DNA of 64,000 nucleotides from Vreelandella titanicae BH1 (GCF_000336575.1 NZ_AOPO01000004.1:62001-126000), one strand, 5' to 3'; shown: positions 51,972 to 64,000, counted from the stretch's first letter. Notes: generated by a model from the sequence alone, not told the origin. Translations and numbers: made by a program.

Positions 51972-52560
51972 ATGGATATGCAAAGCAGGCCTCCTAAACT
52001 AATGGATCGTGTGAAAGCTGTTATGCGGGTAAAACGCTATAGCCCGCGTACTTAAAAAAACATACTGTTACTGGATACGTTACTTCATTCGCTATCATGG
52101 GGTGCGACACCCTGCCAGTATGGGCCCTTCTGAAGTCCAAGCTTTTCTGGAGCACCTTGCCGGAGAACGATATGTGGCTGCAGCTACACAAAACCAAGCG
52201 CTTAATGCTTTAGTATTTCTGTATCGCCATATCCTTGATATGCCATTGGGTGATTTTGGTACCTTTTCACGAGCTAAACGCCCGCGTCGATTACCTGTCG
52301 AGCTTTCTCACTAAGAGGTTATGCACGTATTAAATCGAGTGTGTGGGCCTATGAATTTGATAGCCCCCCTGACCTGAGGAAGGAATTTGCCGGTGTGCGC
52401 TGCCCTTTAGGCTAATGAACTAAAACGAAACCACGCTACCGCCACGGCACACCTGGGTTACGTTAAAACGCTCCAGTTGGGACCGAGTCTGACTAATTAA
52501 CCATACCTTATTCATAAATTTGGATTAGGTCACGTATCGATGAAAAAAAGTGTTTCCTCT
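51972..52560 (+). pseudogene. intI: Decayed integron integrase gene
   Basis: The N-terminal domain of an IntI tyrosine recombinase is readable in two frames: MDRVKAVMRVKRYSPRT (51972 frame) then, after a one-base insertion in an A-run at ~52053, KTYCYWIRYFIRYHGVRHPA and onward to FLEHLAGERYVAAATQNQAL and RPRRLPVELSH, after which TAA at 52312 stops it. EVMHVLNRVCGPMN continues in frame past the stop, then TGA and extensive deletion; only traces such as GLGHVSMK remain of the catalytic part. R-x..H-x-x-R..Y residues are not present, so the enzyme cannot act. Confidence 0.88.
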
Positions 52561-52794
52561 CTGAGGGCAACGGCTCGTTAGTTGCGTGGATCTGGCATCG
52601 CTTCGCGATGCTCCCGCGGGTGCCTCATTTGCTCGTTCCTCGCAGATTCGTTACCACGCGCTACGAAATTTGGCTACGCAAGTAGTGGTGCCAGTTTTCC
52701 TCGCGCGTACAAATCCTCGTGCTTCATAACTCGTTGCCGCTGGCCTTCCTTTGCAAATCCGATTAGCCTGCTAATTCACTATTAAGGGTTTGGC
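52561..52794. other. Gap after the decayed integrase, no gene seen
   Basis: About 230 bases. It holds a small perfect hairpin, GCATCGC-TTC-GCGATGC (52595-52611), but no convincing frame. It may be the rest of the decayed intI or ordinary intergenic DNA. Confidence 0.4.
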
Positions 52795-54108
52795 ATGCAA
52801 GAGACGACTCCTCGGCAGCGCTTGGCGGGCGTGCTGATTTTGCTTGGATTGATCGCACAAATTATCGGTTTTACCAGCTGGTTGAGCACTGCGCATGCGG
52901 TGAGCTATTTGCTGTGGGCGGCGGTTGTGTTGCTGTGGCGAGATATACCCCGTCGTTCTCGCATTCAGGCGGGCGTATTGATTGCGCTTGGTGTGGGAAT
53001 GCTGCTGGTGGCGCAGTTTGTGTATGGTGCGGATGTCGATTGGCCCGCTATGTTGCAGGGCAACTCGTTTGTGGCGGCGATGCTGGTGGGCGTTAGTTTT
53101 ATCTCGCTGATTGGTAAGCAAGGCAACAAGAGCGCGACAGGCAGCCGAGTGACTGGGGCGGGCGGTATTTTACGTACCTGGCTGGGGGTGCACTTTCTGG
53201 GCACGATTTTAAATCTGTCTACCGTATTTATGGTGGGCGATAAGCTGGCTCGGCGTGGGCCGCTCACTACGCCGCAGCTTTTGGCGCTTAACCGCGGGCT
53301 CTCCAGCGCAGCCTTATGGTCACCGTTTTTTGCCTCCATGGGTGTGGTGATCGCGCTGGTGCCCGACGTTGAGTACGCGCAAATTGCCGTGGTGGGCTTT
53401 CCCATGGCGATGCTGTCGGGGCTGTTAACCACGCTAGAGCTGCGGCGCCGGTTTGATCTCAGCGAGGTGGATGGCTACTCACTGGCGCCCCGTAGCTTGT
53501 TGATGCCGGTGGGCATGGCGGCGTTGGTGATGCTGTTTCACTTTGTGCTCACCCCTGCCCTGACCATTGTCAGCATTATCACCTTTCTGCTGCCTAGCGT
53601 TGCGCTGCTAAGTAACCTGCACCATGGGCCCAAATTTACCCTGCGGCGGATTCGTCAGCACACCACCACGCGGTTACCCGCCATGCGCGGGGAGATTTCG
53701 CTGTTTTTGGCGGCGGGGTTATTAACCATTGGCCTTTCGACACTGGTAACCGCCGCGGCTGGCAGCGACTGGACATTGTTCACTCGCTTTGGTGCGCCCC
53801 AGGCGATGCTTAGCTTTGCGGGGATCACGTTGAGCGCACTGGCAGGCTTACATCCCATTATTGGCGTATCGGTGCTGGCGTCGATCCTCAATTTGCAGGG
53901 CGGCGAACAAACCGTGTTTGCGTTTGTGGCGTTAACCTCGTGGGCAGTGGGCACCAGCGTGGGCCCGCTTTCGGGGATCAACCTGTCACTGCAAGGTCGC
54001 TACGGGGTGAGCGGCTACCGCATGATGAAAAATAACCTGCTCTACGCGGCGGTCATGAGCCTGCTCTCGCTGGGGGCGATTGCAGGCGTCAGTTTACTGG
54101 TTACCTAA
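52795..54108 (+). CDS. Multi-pass membrane protein, putative permease
   Basis: 437 residues with about 11-12 hydrophobic helices, e.g. GVLILLGLIAQIIGF, SYLLWAAVVLLW, IQAGVLIALGVGMLLVAQFVYG, SLLMPVGMAALVMLFHFVL, and AGLLTIGLSTLVTAAAG. The pattern resembles ion-transporter superfamily proteins, and the C-terminal half GLHPIIGVSVLASILNLQ looks like the second helix-hairpin of such carriers. No substrate can be given. GGGTTTGG precedes the ATG. It is convergent with the zinc-ribbon gene. Confidence 0.78.
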   Translation: MQETTPRQRLAGVLILLGLIAQIIGFTSWLSTAHAVSYLLWAAVVLLWRDIPRRSRIQAGVLIALGVGMLLVAQFVYGADVDWPAMLQGNSFVAAMLVGVSFISLIGKQGNKSATGSRVTGAGGILRTWLGVHFLGTILNLSTVFMVGDKLARRGPLTTPQLLALNRGLSSAALWSPFFASMGVVIALVPDVEYAQIAVVGFPMAMLSGLLTTLELRRRFDLSEVDGYSLAPRSLLMPVGMAALVMLFHFVLTPALTIVSIITFLLPSVALLSNLHHGPKFTLRRIRQHTTTRLPAMRGEISLFLAAGLLTIGLSTLVTAAAGSDWTLFTRFGAPQAMLSFAGITLSALAGLHPIIGVSVLASILNLQGGEQTVFAFVALTSWAVGTSVGPLSGINLSLQGRYGVSGYRMMKNNLLYAAVMSLLSLGAIAGVSLLVT

Positions 54109-54112
54109 TCGA

Positions 54113-54634
54113 TCAGGTCTCAATGATTTTATTGGGAAAACGGTAGAAGTAGCGATGGCCACACTGATGGCAAGGCTCCAGGCGTGCAACGGTAGGCAGC
54201 ATCACCTGAGCATCGCAGTGAGTGCAGGCCATTAGGCCAGGCGCTGCCATCTCACCTTCGCAGTAGTCGGCGCGGGCAGCTTCTAAATCTTCCTCGAAGC
54301 GCTCGCGTTCGACTACGCTGCGGTCAGCAATTGAAAGCAGCGACTCCGCCACGCGGCGCGAAAGGCCGTCAATGTCGATGCCCAGCCAGCTGGCTACCTG
54401 CTTGCCGGTGTCTGCCATGTAGTAGCGCATATCTTTCAGGTCACGCTCGACCCAGGCGCGCAGCAGGGCTAGCTCATCTTTGGTGTACTCTTCCAGCTCC
54501 GCTTCAAACTCGACCGCGTCGTCCAAATCCTTCTGCAAGTTTTCCCAGGTTAGCTCATTGGCGCCCCCCTGCATCCGCTCTAGCAAGCGCTCATAGCCTT
54601 CGCGCAGGCGATTGTCGTTCTGCTGTTCACTCAT
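54113..54634 (-). CDS. Zinc-ribbon protein, DUF1451/YbeL-like
   Basis: 173 residues: an acidic helical N-terminal part (REGYERLLERMQGGANELTW) and a C-terminal zinc ribbon with two CxxC knuckles (MACTHCDAQVM and LEPCHQCGHRYFYRF). The E. coli homologue YbeL also lies next to leuS, which supports the assignment. Function unknown. It is divergent from leuS. Confidence 0.88.
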   Translation of the reverse strand: MSEQQNDNRLREGYERLLERMQGGANELTWENLQKDLDDAVEFEAELEEYTKDELALLRAWVERDLKDMRYYMADTGKQVASWLGIDIDGLSRRVAESLLSIADRSVVERERFEEDLEAARADYCEGEMAAPGLMACTHCDAQVMLPTVARLEPCHQCGHRYFYRFPNKIIET

Positions 54635-54744
54635 GGTGCCTCTCCTTTTGTCGACGCGTGCAGTTACCTATCATCGGCTTACCGTTCAAGGATACACCTG
54701 CATAGGATACAATCGACCTCACTTATCTGACAGATGTCATCTAA

Positions 54745-57868
<3,124 letters not shown>

Positions 57869-57872
<4 letters not shown>

Positions 57873-58936
57873 AGGTATTTGCTGATCAGCTACCCGCTGC
57901 GTTAGCAAAAAAGCTACCCCGCGTAGTGATCGTAGCGGGGGATGAGCCCTTACAGCATCGCGACGCCTGCGATGCTGTAAGGGCCGCAGCTCGCCAGGGT
58001 GGTGTCGAGGAGCGTGAAGTACTCGATGTCGAGCCCAATTTTGCCTGGGGTCGCTTGATGGAAATGTCGAGCAACCTCTCGCTGTTTGCGACCAGCAAGC
58101 TACTGGAGTTGCGCTTAGGCAATCACAAGTTAGGGCAAGAAGGCAGCAAAGCGTTAGCGCAGTACGCCGAAACTCTGGATAACAGCGATGACGTTCTGCT
58201 CATTGGTATGGGCAAGCTTGATGCCAAGCAACAAAAAAGCGCTTGGTTCAAAGCGCTGGATAAACACGGCCTGTTTGTTCCCGTGTGGCCCGTGGATGCT
58301 TCCCGCTTAGGCTACTGGCTGCGGGATCGTGCTTCATTGCACGGTCTACAAATTGATCTGGAAGCCGCTCGCCTGCTGGGAGAGCGCACCGAAGGCAATC
58401 TTTTGGCCGCTGACCAAGAGTTGCAAAAGCTGGCGCTGATTCACCCCCAAGGTACGCGCTTGAACGTCGAGAGCATTGCCCAAGGAGTGGAGGACAGCAC
58501 CCGCTTTGATGTCTTCAATTTGGCCGATGCCTGCCTGAAAGGCGAACCCAGCCGCGCTTCGCGCATTGTGAATGGCTTACGCAGTGAAGGCGTTGAGGCG
58601 CCTATCGTGCTGTGGGCGCTTAGCCGAGAGCTACGCACGCTGCTCTCGCTGCATCAGCACCTGGATCAAGGGCAGAGTTTTGAGCACGCCTGCAAAACCC
58701 AAAAGCCGATGATTTTTGATAAGCGCCGCCCCGCTTACCAGAAAGCCATTGGCCGCCTGCCCATGAAGCGCTTACATAAATTGCTATTAATGGCCCAGCG
58801 GCTCGACTTAGCCGTCAAGGGGGCAGCAGCGGTGCCACTATGGCCCGGCTTACACGATTTAGCCATGACCATGGCCGGGGGCCGCGGGCTGCTCTCAGAG
58901 TCGGCCTGGACCTATCGCATTAGTGCAAATAATTAG
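57869..58936 (+). CDS. holA: DNA polymerase III subunit delta
   Basis: Clamp-loader subunit that opens the beta clamp. N-terminal pseudo-P-loop region VVIVAGDEPLQHRDACDAVR, the FATSKLLELRLG segment and the C-terminal WPGLHDLAMTMAGGRG motif fit HolA; 355 residues. It overlaps lptE by four bases. No terminator is clear after it. Confidence 0.96.
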
Positions 58937-59022
58937 CACTTTGCATATTACGCTTAAAAATCAAACCATTTGTTTCTATACTCATTCCTTACCACCCCGA
59001 CTAGTCTATAAGGAAGAAGACG

Positions 59023-59421
59023 ATGAAAACATTGCGTGCTTACCTCTCTACCCTACTGATTGCAGCGCTGGTTATTACCAGCTTACCCGTTGCCGCTGCA
59101 CCCACTGCGCCCCAATCAATGGATTTAGTCTCCACCCAATCTGTTTTGGCAGCTGACCGTGCTGGCGCTGATCGCGAACGGATTAACGAGATCCTAGCCC
59201 GCGCCGATGTGCAAGATCAGCTGGTAAAACAGGGTGTTGATCTGGACGAAGTCGAGGCTCGCGTTGCATCACTCAGTGATGCTGAAGCACAGCAAATGGC
59301 CGATCAGCTTGAGCAACTGCCAGCCGGTGCCGGCGTTGTAGGCGCTTTATTTGCCGTTTTCATTATTTTGCTGGTAACCGACATTCTCGGCCTAACCGAC
59401 GTTTACCCGTTTACTCGCTAA
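59023..59421 (+). CDS. PA2779 family secreted/membrane protein
   Basis: 132 residues: signal peptide (RAYLSTLLIAALVITSLP), a helical middle (RINEILARADVQDQLVKQGVD and VEARVASLSDAEAQQMADQL) and a C-terminal hydrophobic helix (GVVGALFAVFIILLVTDILG) with a short tail. This is the pattern of PA2779-family proteins of Pseudomonas, usually followed by a PA2778-type peptidase, as here (13 bases). Function unknown. Confidence 0.87.
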   Translation: MKTLRAYLSTLLIAALVITSLPVAAAPTAPQSMDLVSTQSVLAADRAGADRERINEILARADVQDQLVKQGVDLDEVEARVASLSDAEAQQMADQLEQLPAGAGVVGALFAVFIILLVTDILGLTDVYPFTR

Positions 59422-59434
59422 TACAAGGCCGCTC

Positions 59435-60373
59435 ATGACCTACCTGTTTTCCAACGCCCGCTTTGCGGGCGTTTTTATTATGCTGCTACTGCTCAGCGGC
59501 TGTGCGCGTAATCCGGTATTACTGCAAAGCACCTATCAAGCCCTACCGCCCCATACAGAAATCACCAGCGTACCGTTTTACGCCCAAACGGAATTTCAGT
59601 GCGGCCCTGCCACGCTGGCAATGGTACTCAATCACCAGGGTGTCGACACCGACGTTGAGGAGCTGATTCCTCAAGTATTTCTGCCCGGACGCGATGGCAG
59701 TGTGCAGCCAGAAATGCTGGCAACGGTGAGACGGCATGAGCAGCTCGCGTTTCCTATTCGCGGCACCATGGACGCCCTATTAAACCATTTGGCAGCGGGC
59801 GACCCGGTGGTCGTTATGCAGAATTTGTCGCTGCCGATTTATCCAATGTGGCACTACGCTGTGGCCATTGGCTACGATTTGCCCAGTGAAACGCTTATTC
59901 TGCGCAGCGGCGAGATTGGGCGCCATACCATGTCGTTCAGCCGTTTCGATGCCACTTGGGCACGCACAGAGCGCTGGGGATTTGTGGTGGCCGAACCAGG
60001 TACATTGCCTACAGGTATTACTGCCCGCAATGCCCTAGAAGCGCTTAGCGCCTACGAAGAGGCTCACGGTCCACGCGCTACGCTTTCAAGCTGGCAAGCG
60101 TTTGTAAAACGCCACCCCACTAACGCTATGGGGCAGTTTGCGTTAGGCAATGCACTTTACGCAGATCAACAACCCGACAACGCACGCAAGGCGTTTGAAC
60201 GGGCAACCGAGCTAGATGAAAAGATGGGGGCCGCATGGCTAAATCTGGGCCTTTTACTATTGCAAAACGATGCGCCTGACGCGGCTCGCGAAGCATTAAC
60301 GCAAGCGGCTGCGCTTGAAGGGAGCTGGCAGGAAAAAGCGCGTTTAGCCTTGGACTCCTTAAATAACGATTAA
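59435..60373 (+). CDS. PA2778 family C39-like cysteine peptidase lipoprotein
   Basis: 312 residues. Lipobox LLLSGCARN near residue 23, then a C39-like domain with catalytic Cys in QTEFQCGPATLAMVL and His in PMWHYAVAIGYD, and a C-terminal TPR part (AMGQFALGNALYADQQPDNA, GAAWLNLGLLLLQNDAPD). Likely an outer- or inner-membrane lipoprotein acting on a secreted or membrane peptide, probably the neighbouring PA2779-type protein; the pair is conserved but not understood. Confidence 0.9.
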   Translation: MTYLFSNARFAGVFIMLLLLSGCARNPVLLQSTYQALPPHTEITSVPFYAQTEFQCGPATLAMVLNHQGVDTDVEELIPQVFLPGRDGSVQPEMLATVRRHEQLAFPIRGTMDALLNHLAAGDPVVVMQNLSLPIYPMWHYAVAIGYDLPSETLILRSGEIGRHTMSFSRFDATWARTERWGFVVAEPGTLPTGITARNALEALSAYEEAHGPRATLSSWQAFVKRHPTNAMGQFALGNALYADQQPDNARKAFERATELDEKMGAAWLNLGLLLLQNDAPDAAREALTQAAALEGSWQEKARLALDSLNND

Positions 60374-60536
60374 ATATCAACCAATTAAATAGATACTAAT
60401 AATAACGAGCACAAGTATGATCCTACAATTAGTAAAGTTGTGGGATGGCAGAAATGGCGGGTGAGTGCTTAAGTTGCATAAGGATGAAGTCTTTAAGCTG
60501 TTCATTGGATTACCTAACCATTAACGGAGAGGTGCC
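60374..60536. other. Gap before the coupled small ORF
   Basis: 163 bases without a convincing gene; likely the promoter and leader of the second cyclase operon. Confidence 0.5.
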
Positions 60537-60665
60537 ATGCAGAACTGCCCTTTGCAACGGATGCACTGTTACGATGATTTCGTTTACTATTCTAACGTGC
60601 CTTCGCCAACTCAGCAGTTGGCGAAGGGGTGCACCACCACTGCCAGCTTGCTGATGCCCTCGTGA
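60537..60665 (+). CDS. 42-codon small ORF coupled to the diguanylate cyclase
   Basis: ATG at 60537 with GGAG seven bases upstream, reading MQNCPLQRMHCYDDFVYYSN and ending LLMPS, with the stop overlapping the cyclase start as TGATG. An 11-base perfect hairpin (CCTTCGCCAAC / GTTGGCGAAGG, 60600-60628) lies within its 3' half, just before the cyclase ATG. The RBS and overlap suggest it is translated and controls or is coupled to the cyclase. It might instead be a leader peptide. Product unknown; no homologue recognised. Confidence 0.5.
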   Translation: MQNCPLQRMHCYDDFVYYSNVPSPTQQLAKGCTTTASLLMPS

Positions 60666-61867
60666 TGTTGCGTCGCTTTCTTCGTCAGCCCGGTGGGCGC
60701 TTAGCATTCATTTTTGCCGTCATTCTTTGCGCTATGTCCGCAGTAATGGGCAGCTATGTTTACAGTGCGTGCCAAAAAGCTAGCGCCGATTACACCACGC
60801 TAGTGAGTGATATTGTTCTAGCCCAACAGGCCACACCTCAGTTACGGGCCGCATTAGAGGAAGGCAGCCGCCAGCCTAGCAGCGAACACATTAAATACAT
60901 CGATTATTTTATTTCACTTTCCAAACAGCATTTAAATAATATACAGAGCAGTATTGAACGCCACCGATATCTCATCTCGGACGTTGAATACCTGCATAAT
61001 CACTTCGGCGAGCTTAACAATCGCCTTTCAGACTTAACCCAGCAGTCACAGCAAGCCCAACAGCGCCCAGAGCTGATTGATCCGTTACAACGGGTTGCCA
61101 TGGAGGTAGGCGGCGCTCAGGCTTGGCTATACAACCAGCTGCTAGAAGAAGTGCGCGACACCTCTGTTCAGCAACGTTTGGTGATGCAGCGACTCTCGAT
61201 TGCGGTGAGTGCGCTATTGGTGTTAATGGTTAGCGCTGCAATTACACTCTGCCTAGCGGTTATTCATCTCCACCGTCAGCGCAACGTCATGCATCAGCTA
61301 ATGCTAACCGATGAACTGACCGGGCTATATAACCGGCGCCATTTGGTCAATATAGCATCCGCTGCGCTTACCCAAGCCCAGCGCGATCGAGCACCGCTTA
61401 GCCTGCTGCTGTTAGATCTTGATCACTTCAAGCAAATTAATGATACCTACGGGCACCCAACCGGCGATGAGGTACTTCGCCAGATCAGTAAGCAGCTTCG
61501 CGAGCTTAGCCGTCCATCGGATACATTAGCGAGGATTGGTGGAGAGGAGTTTTGTTTATTGATGCCCAACACCGCTACCCATGATGCGCTTCAGGTAGCA
61601 GATCGGCTGCGCCGAGAGGTCGAAGTTAATACGCTGAGCGGTATAGAGCAGCAAGCCAACCCGACTATTAGCATCGGCGTGACGACGTGCCAAGTCGGCT
61701 CGCTGACGTTTGAGCAGCTTTATTCGTTTGCCGATAAAGCGCTCTATCAAGCTAAAGCACTGGGGCGCAACCGCGTTGAAAAACTGTTGCCCCCCACTGA
61801 GCCGTCACCTGATAATAAACCACAAGCTTACGGCCATACGCTTATTCGCGAATCCAGTGACTCTTAA
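60665..61867 (+). CDS. Membrane-bound diguanylate cyclase
   Basis: 400 residues. One N-terminal helix (GRLAFIFAVILCAMSAVMGSY), a ~150-residue periplasmic helical sensor domain, a second helix (LSIAVSALLVLMVSAAITLC), and a C-terminal GGDEF domain with DELTGLYNRRH, DLDHFKQINDTYGHP and the active site GGEEF. An RxxD inhibitory site is not clear. The ATG at 60665 lies in TGATG at the stop of the small ORF; a GTG at 60629 is possible but overlaps the hairpin. Confidence 0.9.
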   Translation: MLRRFLRQPGGRLAFIFAVILCAMSAVMGSYVYSACQKASADYTTLVSDIVLAQQATPQLRAALEEGSRQPSSEHIKYIDYFISLSKQHLNNIQSSIERHRYLISDVEYLHNHFGELNNRLSDLTQQSQQAQQRPELIDPLQRVAMEVGGAQAWLYNQLLEEVRDTSVQQRLVMQRLSIAVSALLVLMVSAAITLCLAVIHLHRQRNVMHQLMLTDELTGLYNRRHLVNIASAALTQAQRDRAPLSLLLLDLDHFKQINDTYGHPTGDEVLRQISKQLRELSRPSDTLARIGGEEFCLLMPNTATHDALQVADRLRREVEVNTLSGIEQQANPTISIGVTTCQVGSLTFEQLYSFADKALYQAKALGRNRVEKLLPPTEPSPDNKPQAYGHTLIRESSDS

Positions 61868-61930
61868 ACGTCTACGACAAAGGCAACTTCTCGGATTAGA
61901 CGCCTGACAAAGCCCTCGCTAAAGCTGTGG

Positions 61931-63322
61931 CTAGAAAACCCGGTTTAAACCATTCTGCGCAGCCACCCGGTACGCTTCTGCCATGGTCGGGTAATTAAAC
62001 GTGGTATTTACAAAGTACTTGAGCGTGTTGGCATCGCCCTCTTGCTGCATGATCGCTTGGCCGATATGCAAAATCTCAGACGCCTGGTCGCCAAAACAAT
62101 GAATACCGAGTATTTCCAGGGTGTCTTGGTGGAACAGAATTTTAAGCATACCCACAGTATCACCGGTAATTTGTGCCCTGGCGGTATCTTTGAAGAAAGC
62201 TTTGCCTACTTCATAGGGCACTTTGGCTTCGGTAAGTTCACGCTCATTGGGGCCGAACGAGCTAATCTCAGGGATGGTGTAGATTCCGGTAGGTACATCA
62301 CTCACAAAGCGATACTCTTTATCGAGCAACTCATTGCACGAGTTCAAGCCTTGGTCGTAAGCCGCGCTCGCCAAACTCGGCCAGCCAATTACATCGCCCG
62401 CTGCGTAGATATGGGAAACCGCAGTGCGGTAGTGCTCATCAACGCTTAGCTGACCACGCCCATTGGCGGTTAAGCCAATGTTCTCAAGGCCTAAGCTGTC
62501 GGTATTACCGGTTCGCCCATTGGCCCACAAAAAAGCATCAGCGCGAATTTTCTTGCCTGACTTGAGACGCACGACGACGCCTGACTCATCGCCCTCAACG
62601 CTCTCGTATTCTTCATTATGGCGAACCAGCACACCGTGCTTACGCAAATGGTAGGAGAGTGCATCGCTAATCTCATCGTCCAGGAACGACAGCAGGCTGT
62701 CACGGTTATTAATGAGATCAACTTTAACGCCCAAGCCCGAAAAGATTGATGCATATTCACAGCCAATCACCCCGGCGCCAAAAATCACCAGCGTGCGCGG
62801 GGTATGCGAGAGACTTAATATGGTGTCAGAGCAGTAAATACGCGGATGGCGGAAGTTAATATCCGCCGGGCGGTAAGGGCGAGAACCGGTGGCAATCACG
62901 ATTTTCTTCGCCACCAGTTCTTCCATGCCTTCCTGGCGGTCACGCACCAACAAGGTGTGCTCATCTTTAAATCGGGCGACGCCATGAAACAGATCAATGC
63001 GGTTGCGCGCATAGAAGGTGGTACGCATCTCTACCTGTTTATCAATGGTACCCCTTGAGCGTTCCATCACTTTGGGGAAGGAGAACCAGCGCGGCTCACC
63101 AATATCGCGGAACATACGGTTGGTGTTGAACGCCATGATCTGTTTCACCTGATGGCGCAACGCTTTGGAAGGAATGGTACCCCAGTGAGTACAATTGCCA
63201 CCTACCTGAACCTGCTTCTCAATAATCGCTACACGTTTGCCATGCTTTGCAGCGTTGATAGCAGCGCTTTCCCCTGCAGGCCCCGTACCGATCACCACAA
63301 CATCGTAATTGTGAACCGCCAT
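61931..63322 (-). CDS. sthA: Soluble pyridine nucleotide transhydrogenase
   Basis: FAD enzyme moving reducing power between NADPH and NAD+. FAD motif [21 protein letters not shown] at the N-terminus, the [17 protein letters not shown] region (SthA has Thr-His in place of the disulfide cysteines of related reductases), NAD motif [16 protein letters not shown] and [21 protein letters not shown]. 463 residues, the standard length. It is convergent with the cyclase. Confidence 0.96.
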   Translation of the reverse strand: MAVHNYDVVVIGTGPAGESAAINAAKHGKRVAIIEKQVQVGGNCTHWGTIPSKALRHQVKQIMAFNTNRMFRDIGEPRWFSFPKVMERSRGTIDKQVEMRTTFYARNRIDLFHGVARFKDEHTLLVRDRQEGMEELVAKKIVIATGSRPYRPADINFRHPRIYCSDTILSLSHTPRTLVIFGAGVIGCEYASIFSGLGVKVDLINNRDSLLSFLDDEISDALSYHLRKHGVLVRHNEEYESVEGDESGVVVRLKSGKKIRADAFLWANGRTGNTDSLGLENIGLTANGRGQLSVDEHYRTAVSHIYAAGDVIGWPSLASAAYDQGLNSCNELLDKEYRFVSDVPTGIYTIPEISSFGPNERELTEAKVPYEVGKAFFKDTARAQITGDTVGMLKILFHQDTLEILGIHCFGDQASEILHIGQAIMQQEGDANTLKYFVNTTFNYPTMAEAYRVAAQNGLNRVF

Positions 63323-63382
63323 GCTCTCTGCGTCCCCTTGCTATTTTTGATCAATCATCCCGTTGCATACAACGCAGTCTTG

Positions 63383-63637
63383 TTAGCGACGTGTAGCGTC
63401 ATAGCCTAAATCGGCACCACGGCTTTCATCGCTACGGCGGCGCACACCGCCGCGCTTGCGGTTCTCCTCTTCACAAACCTCATCTTTGCCACCGCAGATA
63501 TCGCAGCCATCTTTCATGCCGATTTGATTCAAACCGCCGCAAGAACCGGCAATTGGTTTGCGGCCCATGATGACGCCCACGGCCATAGCACCCATAATCA
63601 GTGCCATAAAACCGAATACCAGTAGCCAAATAGTCAT
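63383..63637 (-). CDS. nqrM: Na+-translocating NADH:quinone reductase maturation factor NqrM
   Basis: 84 residues: one N-terminal helix (WLLVFGFMALIMGAMAVGVIM), then KPIAGSCGGLNQIGMKDGCDICGGKDEVC, the Cys cluster of the DUF539/NqrM family thought to deliver iron to the Na+-NQR complex. It lies downstream of nqrF on the same strand, which supports the call. Confidence 0.92.
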   Translation of the reverse strand: MTIWLLVFGFMALIMGAMAVGVIMGRKPIAGSCGGLNQIGMKDGCDICGGKDEVCEEENRKRGGVRRRSDESRGADLGYDATRR

Positions 63638-63807
63638 ATCAACCTCCCCGCTTCACATTGCTTCGCTTTAAATTATTGGCCTTACCTGACGACAACAGTC
63701 GTCGTGATAAGTGCCTCACGGTCATTCATCATTAAAGTGATTATACCTTAGCCAAGCCCCTCTTATCAGCGCGGCGATAAGTCATTCCCTTCACAAGGTT
63801 ATATAAA

Positions 63808-63842
63808 CAAACGGGGCCAGCCCAAAAGGCCAGCCCCGCTTA
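63808..63842 (-). terminator. Terminator after nqrF
   Basis: On the minus strand GCGGGGC-TG-GCC and GGC-TG-GCCCCG form a stem with a small internal bulge and a TTTTG loop, followed by TTTGTTT. It ends the nqr operon transcript and may also attenuate nqrM. Confidence 0.65.
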
Positions 63843-63869
63843 ACGCTACTATCGACTTACGCCGACCGT

Positions 63870-64000
63870 TTAGCCACCGAAATCATCCAACAGGATATTT
63901 TCCGGCTCAACACCCATATCAAGCAACAACTTGATAACCGAGGCGTTCATCATCGGCGGCCCACACATGTAGTACTCGCAATCTTCAGGTGCTGGGTGAT
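63870..64000 (-). CDS. nqrF: NADH:quinone reductase (Na+-translocating) subunit F, C-terminal end (cut by window edge)
   Basis: The last ~43 residues of NqrF, the NADH-binding subunit with 2Fe-2S and FAD sites. ...[21 protein letters not shown] and [21 protein letters not shown] match the end of the NAD-binding domain. The gene begins outside the window. A Halomonas-type sodium pump would fit a halophile. Confidence 0.93.
   Translation of the reverse strand, partial: HPAPEDCEYYMCGPPMMNASVIKLLLDMGVEPENILLDDFGG

Noticed and set aside
31000..52000. CRISPR array or phage genes in the accessory region
   Set aside because: The repeated units vary in sequence and length and match attC rather than regularly spaced repeats; no cas or phage structural genes are seen.
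52582..52785. 67-codon plus-strand frame before the multi-pass membrane gene
   Set aside because: Composition is odd (Cys/Ser/Arg-rich), no RBS and no similarity; probably non-coding.

Overview
The window reads as a chromosomal segment of a moderately GC-rich gammaproteobacterium, most probably a member of the Halomonadaceae (Halomonas/Vreelandella type). This is inferred from gene order (asd-fimV-truA-trpF-trpBA-accD-folC-SPOR-cvpA-purF-metZ, leuS-lptE-holA, nqrF/nqrM), acidic proteins and family resemblance; no database search was possible. Both window edges cut genes: purM on the left and nqrF on the right.

Left core (1-31 kb): purMN, dcd, apbC, a membrane-anchored coiled-coil protein, a siroheme-type SUMT, a PAS/GGDEF cyclase, phhB with an aromatic aminotransferase, a purine-type permease, a MATE pump, a YceI/cytochrome b561 pair, then a long minus-strand block of amino-acid, purine, folate and fatty-acid genes ending in leuCDB with a divergent LysR regulator. 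Several intrinsic terminators separate these units.

Accessory region (31-52.6 kb): this is the most unusual part. It has the layout of a chromosomal integron with a dead integrase. A frameshifted and decayed intI lies on the plus strand at about 51.97-52.56 kb. To its left, small AT-rich minus-strand genes are separated by attC-type recombination sites, each an imperfect palindrome whose ends read TAAC and GTTA. Ten well-formed sites lie between 40.9 and 51.5 kb and about five eroded ones between 32.5 and 35.2 kb. Two of the ten are interrupted by insertion sequences: an IS110/IS1111-group element, known for attC targeting, and an IS3-family element. Cassette genes include a 710-residue protein with a CHAT (caspase-like) protease domain, a protein with a HEPN-like R-x4-H motif, a 461-residue protein of unknown family, DUF2695 and DUF2185 (immunity-like) proteins, GNAT acetyltransferases, a peptidase E homologue, a SagB-type nitroreductase and membrane proteins of unknown function. 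Between the two cassette sectors lie ordinary genes without attC sites (rlmF, TauE/SafE, HxlR/SDR, DUF899, LysE) and a decayed cupin gene.

Right core (52.8-64 kb): an unassigned multi-pass membrane protein, a zinc-ribbon protein, leuS-lptE-holA, a PA2779/PA2778-like secreted pair, a second diguanylate cyclase preceded by a translationally coupled 42-codon ORF, sthA, nqrM and the end of nqrF.
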